Under the pieces are notes generated by a model. The model saw nothing but the letters and a program-made list of their open reading frames with translations, searched no databases and was not told the origin of the DNA. This document shows positions 61,004 to 64,000 of a stretch of DNA of 64,000 nucleotides, piece by piece (within the stretch, counting starts at the first letter, position 1; each line of letters begins with the position of its first letter). Location: contig NZ_JAMBPQ010000012.1 of assembly GCF_024206495.1 (NCBI RefSeq), forward strand, positions 124,001-188,000, written 5' to 3'. Both the position numbers and the translations under genes were made by a program. The stretch is from Paraburkholderia sp. CNPSo 3272 (GTDB lineage: Bacteria; Pseudomonadota; Gammaproteobacteria; Burkholderiales; Burkholderiaceae).

Positions 61004-62581
61004 TCAGCCGCCGTAGGCAAACGCGAGCCACACACGCGCCGCCACCATGCCCACGCCCACGGCTACGCCGAACACGAGCAGGCCCTGCAGCAGCCGGTTC
61101 GTGCGGCGCTGCTCGGCGAGCATCGCGCGGATCGTCTCGTCGTTCGCAAAACCGCCCGGCTCCTGGCGGTGCAGCAGCGCCTGGTGCACGAGGCGCGGCA
61201 ACTGCGGCAGCGTCTTGCTCCATTGCGGCGCTTCGATCTTGAAGCGCTCGTACCAGCCGCGCAGGCCGATCTGCTCGGTCATCCAGCGCTCGAGATAGGG
61301 CTTCGCCGTTTTCCAGAGATCGAGCTCCGGATCGAGCGAGCGCCCGAGGCCCTCGACGTTGAGCATGGTCTTTTGCAGCAGCACGAGCTGCGGCTGGATT
61401 TCCACGTTGAAGCGCCGCGAGGTCTGGAAGAGGCGCAGCAGCACCTGACCTAGCGAAATGTCCTTCAGCGCCCGGTCGAAATACGGTTCGCACACGGCGC
61501 GAATCGCGCTTTCCAGCTCTTCCACGCGCGTATGGGGCGGCACCCACCCCGATTCGATATGCAGCGTCGCCACGCGGTGATAGTCGCGCTTGAAGAACGC
61601 GAGAAAGTTCTGCGCGAGGTAGTTCTTGTCGAAGTCCGACAGCGCGCCGACGATGCCGAAATCGAGCGCGATATAGCGGCCGAAATGCGTGGGATCGAGA
61701 CTCACCTGAATGTTGCCGGGGTGCATGTCGGCGTGAAAGAAGCCGTCGCGGAACACCTGCGTGAAGAAGATCTCCACGCCCTCGCGCGCGAGCTTCGGAA
61801 TGTCCACGCCCGCCGCCCGCAGCTTGTCCACCTGGCTGATCGGCACGCCGACCATGCGCTCCATCACGAGCACGTTGGCCGTGCTGAATTCCCAGTACAT
61901 TTCCGGCACGAGCAGCAAATCGAGGCCCGCGAAATTGCGGCGCAACTGGCTCCCGTTGGCGGCCTCGCGCATCAGGTCGAGTTCGTCGTGCAGGTACTTG
62001 TCGAATTCGGCCACCACTTCGCGCGGCTTCAGGCGCTTGCCGTCGGCCCACAGGCGCTCGGCCCACACGGCGATGTCGCGCAGCAGCGCGAGGTCGGAAT
62101 CGATCACCGGACGCATGTTCGGGCGCAGCACCTTGATCGCCACCGGCTTGCCCGCATGCTGACCCGACTTCACCTTGGCGAAGTGCACCTGCGCAATCGA
62201 CGCGCTCGCCACCGGTACGCGCTCGAACTCGTCAAAGATCGTATCGACCGGCGCGCCCAGCGACTTCTCGATCAGGCCGATCGCCACGTTGGAATCGAAC
62301 GGGGGCACCTGGTCCTGCAGCTTCGCGAGTTCGTTGGCGATGTCGGGCGGCAGCAGATCGCGGCGCGTGGACAGCACCTGGCCGAATTTCACGAAGATCG
62401 GGCCGAGGCTTTCCAGCGCGAGACGCAGACGCAAGCCGGGCGGATCGTCGAAGCGACGGCCGATCGTGGTGATGCGCAGGAGCAGCGCCACACGCCGGTC
62501 GTTGATCCGGCTCAACATCATCTCGTCCAGGCCGAAGCGGATGACGGTGAAGAAAATCTTGAGGAAACGCAGAAAACGCAT
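61004..62581 (-). CDS. ubiB: Ubiquinone biosynthesis protein kinase-like UbiB
   Basis: A 525-residue membrane-associated atypical kinase/ATPase of the ABC1/ADCK family needed for ubiquinone synthesis. The N-terminal KxGQ segment FVKFGQVLSTRRDLLP, the Ala-rich loop PVASASIAQVHFAKV, GKPVAIKVLRP with the Lys, FFHADMHPGNI and DFGIVGAL are all seen. Two hydrophobic helices close the C-terminus (LLQGLLVFGVAVGVGMVAARV). It starts 18 bases after ubiJ. Confidence 0.95.
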   Translation of the reverse strand: MRFLRFLKIFFTVIRFGLDEMMLSRINDRRVALLLRITTIGRRFDDPPGLRLRLALESLGPIFVKFGQVLSTRRDLLPPDIANELAKLQDQVPPFDSNVAIGLIEKSLGAPVDTIFDEFERVPVASASIAQVHFAKVKSGQHAGKPVAIKVLRPNMRPVIDSDLALLRDIAVWAERLWADGKRLKPREVVAEFDKYLHDELDLMREAANGSQLRRNFAGLDLLLVPEMYWEFSTANVLVMERMVGVPISQVDKLRAAGVDIPKLAREGVEIFFTQVFRDGFFHADMHPGNIQVSLDPTHFGRYIALDFGIVGALSDFDKNYLAQNFLAFFKRDYHRVATLHIESGWVPPHTRVEELESAIRAVCEPYFDRALKDISLGQVLLRLFQTSRRFNVEIQPQLVLLQKTMLNVEGLGRSLDPELDLWKTAKPYLERWMTEQIGLRGWYERFKIEAPQWSKTLPQLPRLVHQALLHRQEPGGFANDETIRAMLAEQRRTNRLLQGLLVFGVAVGVGMVAARVWLAFAYGG

Positions 62582-62599
62582 GTCTGGGGGGCCTGTTGA

Positions 62600-63235
62600 C
62601 TAGCGCGAGCCGCGCGGCGCAGCGCTTTGGCTCCCGCCGCTGGCCAGTGATTTTTGTTCGAGCCGCTCGATGCGCTTTTCCGCGCGCGCCAGCGCATCGC
62701 GTGCGCGCGACAGCTCTTCGTTGAAGCCGTCGAGCTCGGCGCGCCGCACGAGCTGCGGATCTTCATCGAGCAGATATTCCGTGACCGAGCCGAGCACGTT
62801 GCGCCCGGTGCGCAGGGCCTGCTCGCCCGCGGCGCGCGCGAGCGTGGCAATGCGTGAAGCCGGCGCGTCGCCGATCAGCTTCGCGAGGTCCTCTTCGGGC
62901 TCCCAGCGCAGATGCTCGGCGAGCTTGCCGATGACCTGGGCAAACTCGGCATCGCCCTCGATCTTCACGTGCTTCATCACGGCCGCCTGGCCGCCCTGCA
63001 TGAACGACGAGAGCGCGCCTGCGGGCAGCGACAGCGTCACATCGACGTCGCCTGCATCGTGGTCCTCGACCGCGCCCAGATAGCCGTCCGGCTGCACGAG
63101 TAGCGTGAGCACGATGGGCGGACAGGTGAGACGGGCCGTCCTGCCGGCATAGGGGGCGAGACGCTCGCGTGCCCACGTTTCGCGGGCGAGCAGGTGATTG
63201 ACGGCAGCAGCGAAGGGCTTGGCGGCAAGAGTCAT
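62600..63235 (-). CDS. ubiJ: Ubiquinone biosynthesis accessory factor UbiJ (SCP2 domain)
   Basis: A 211-residue soluble protein that, with UbiK, assembles the ubiquinone-synthesis complex. The N-terminal SCP2-like lipid-binding domain spans about residues 10-120, and the C-terminus is a coiled coil (AELDGFNEELSRARDALARAEKRIERLEQKS) for complex contact. ATG 63235 (MTLAAKPF) is chosen, with ATG 63241 as a close alternative; neither has a clear Shine-Dalgarno site. A hairpin lies directly upstream at 63248-63281. Confidence 0.88.
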   Translation of the reverse strand: MTLAAKPFAAAVNHLLARETWARERLAPYAGRTARLTCPPIVLTLLVQPDGYLGAVEDHDAGDVDVTLSLPAGALSSFMQGGQAAVMKHVKIEGDAEFAQVIGKLAEHLRWEPEEDLAKLIGDAPASRIATLARAAGEQALRTGRNVLGSVTEYLLDEDPQLVRRAELDGFNEELSRARDALARAEKRIERLEQKSLASGGSQSAAPRGSR

Positions 63236-63247
63236 CGGCATGGAATA

Positions 63248-63281
63248 AGAAAACCCGCACGGGCACAAGCCCGGGCGGGTT
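63248..63281 (-). terminator. Terminator-like hairpin abutting the ubiJ start
   Basis: Outer arms AACCCGC (63252-63258) and GCGGGTT (63275-63281), inner arms CGGGC and GCCCG, loop ACAA. On the minus strand it is followed by TTTTCTT, so it looks like the terminator of the Tim44 gene, yet it ends only a few bases before the ubiJ start codon. Confidence 0.75.
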
Positions 63282-63406
63282 CCTATTGTAACGTTCGGGC
63301 CACGAGATCGCGCCGCCGCCCTACCCTCAGCCATGCGGCGCGGCACCTGGAAGGCGCCGCACTGCGATCTGGATCAAGTCACGAGACGCGCGGCCCGCGT
63401 ACCGGC

Positions 63407-64000
63407 TCAGTGAGATTCGACCTGCTGGATGCCCGCAAGCAGCCAGCCTTCGCCCGACGTGCGCGACTTCGAGAGATTCCACACCTCGACGAACGGCGCG
63501 GCCGGCTCGCCCACGGCTTCGCGAATCAGGCCGGAGAAGCGCACGCTCGCAAGGTACTCGCTGCCGCGGTCTTCCACGCCGAGCAGGTCCGCGTTGAGCT
63601 GCACGACGTCGGTCTGGTTGGGCTGCGCGCCGCGGCCCGCGAGGTCGACGCGGATTTCGGCGAACATCTCGGGCGTCGTGAATTCGCGGATGTCGTCGAT
63701 GTTGCCCGCGTCCCACGCGGCCTGCAGGCGCACGAAATAGACCTTCGCATTCCGGACGAAGGCTTCCGTATCGAAGCCGGCCGGGACCGACGCCGCTGCC
63801 GGCGTATCGATTTGCGGCGTGCTCAGCGGATTGGCTTCAGGCGCGAGGTACTGGCCCGTGGGCGGCGCGGTGTAGCGCGGCTCCTGCGGCTGATACCCGC
63901 CCGACGACGGGTTCATGCTGTTCGACGAGTACCCGCCCTGGTATGCGGGTTCCGCGGCACGGCGGCGGCTCATGAACTTGCGAATCAGCCAGACGGCGAT
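63407..64000 (-). CDS. Tim44-domain protein, C-terminal part (5' cut by window edge)
   Basis: An open frame that continues past base 64000. The visible 197 residues begin IAVWLIRKF, the end of a hydrophobic helix, then a Pro/Gly/Tyr-rich linker and the Tim44-like domain (GFDTEAFVRNAKVYFVRLQAAWDAGNIDDIREFTTPEMFAEI) ending near LLAGIQQVES. The domain is related to the mitochondrial import component, but the role in bacteria is unknown. The start lies outside the window. Confidence 0.85.
   Translation of the reverse strand: MAVWLIRKFMSRRRAAEPAYQGGYSSNSMNPSSGGYQPQEPRYTAPPTGQYLAPEANPLSTPQIDTPAAASVPAGFDTEAFVRNAKVYFVRLQAAWDAGNIDDIREFTTPEMFAEIRVDLAGRGAQPNQTDVVQLNADLLGVEDRGSEYLASVRFSGLIREAVGEPAAPFVEVWNLSKSRTSGEGWLLAGIQQVESH

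Noticed and set aside
1..64000. Insertion sequences, prophage genes, CRISPR arrays or toxin-antitoxin pairs
   Set aside because: None seen. Gene content and base composition look even across the window, and repeats are short and isolated.

Overview
The window is a GC-rich, gene-dense bacterial chromosome segment with very few mobile signatures. Protein families, gene order and wording of motifs point to a betaproteobacterium of the Burkholderiaceae, most likely Paraburkholderia, Caballeronia or Burkholderia, chromosome 1. This rests on recognition of conserved clusters (miaB-phoH-ybeY-corC-lnt, lptD-surA-pdxA-rsmA, amgK-murU, ubiJ-ubiB, fmdB-DUF502-aspS-nudB-clsB), not on any database search. 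I see no insertion sequence, prophage, CRISPR array, rRNA or tRNA gene.

Layout. 1-4.7 kb: the end of a D-galactonate dehydratase gene, a small membrane protein, a CopD-type membrane protein, and a pair of c-type cytochromes (two-heme and three-heme). 4.9-9.5 kb: a hemolysin III/TrhA-type membrane protein, the DEAD-box helicase RhlE with a strong terminator, a ferritin-like/acyl-ACP desaturase-type diiron protein, a small conserved-looking ORF with its own terminator, and a lipoprotein. 10-17.4 kb: glycerol kinase and a HAD phosphatase, ribB behind a clear FMN riboswitch, an XRE-cupin regulator, an MFS exporter with a VOC protein, and a divergent LysR regulator. 17.6-24.3 kb: tRNA modification and ribosome/envelope genes miaB, phoH, ybeY, a ChaC-type glutathione cyclotransferase, corC and lnt. 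24.6-30.2 kb: glyQ, glyS, gmhB, a PlsC-type acyltransferase and a YgjP-type metallopeptidase. 30.3-39.7 kb: gloA, a panE-like reductase, then the leftward lptD-surA-pdxA-rsmA envelope/ribosome operon and the divergent amgK-murU peptidoglycan recycling pair.

39.7-47.7 kb: an ATM1-type ABC exporter, a YciA-type thioesterase, a large membrane PAS-GGDEF-EAL protein, and a divergent pair linked to molybdoenzymes (nitrate-reductase-associated protein and FdhD). 47.7-54.9 kb: a fatty-acid beta-oxidation block on the minus strand: TetR regulator, acyl-CoA dehydrogenase, a two-domain 3-hydroxyacyl-CoA dehydrogenase/enoyl-CoA hydratase, thiolase, a strong terminator, and a separate enoyl-CoA hydratase. 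55-64 kb, all minus strand: Tim44-domain protein (cut by the window edge), ubiJ, ubiB, a TPMT-type methyltransferase, fmdB-type zinc ribbon protein, DUF502 membrane protein, aspS, nudB and clsB.

Most genes are core housekeeping functions in envelope biogenesis, translation, fatty-acid turnover and quinone synthesis. I found no convincing undescribed multi-gene system. The more unusual signals are non-coding: several perfect inverted repeats near gene starts and ends (427-484, 4920-4938, 37700-37713, 54993-55010), a terminator-like hairpin lying almost on the ubiJ start codon, phased 10-bp repeats before miaB, and a 627-bp gene-poor gap at 8413-9039.
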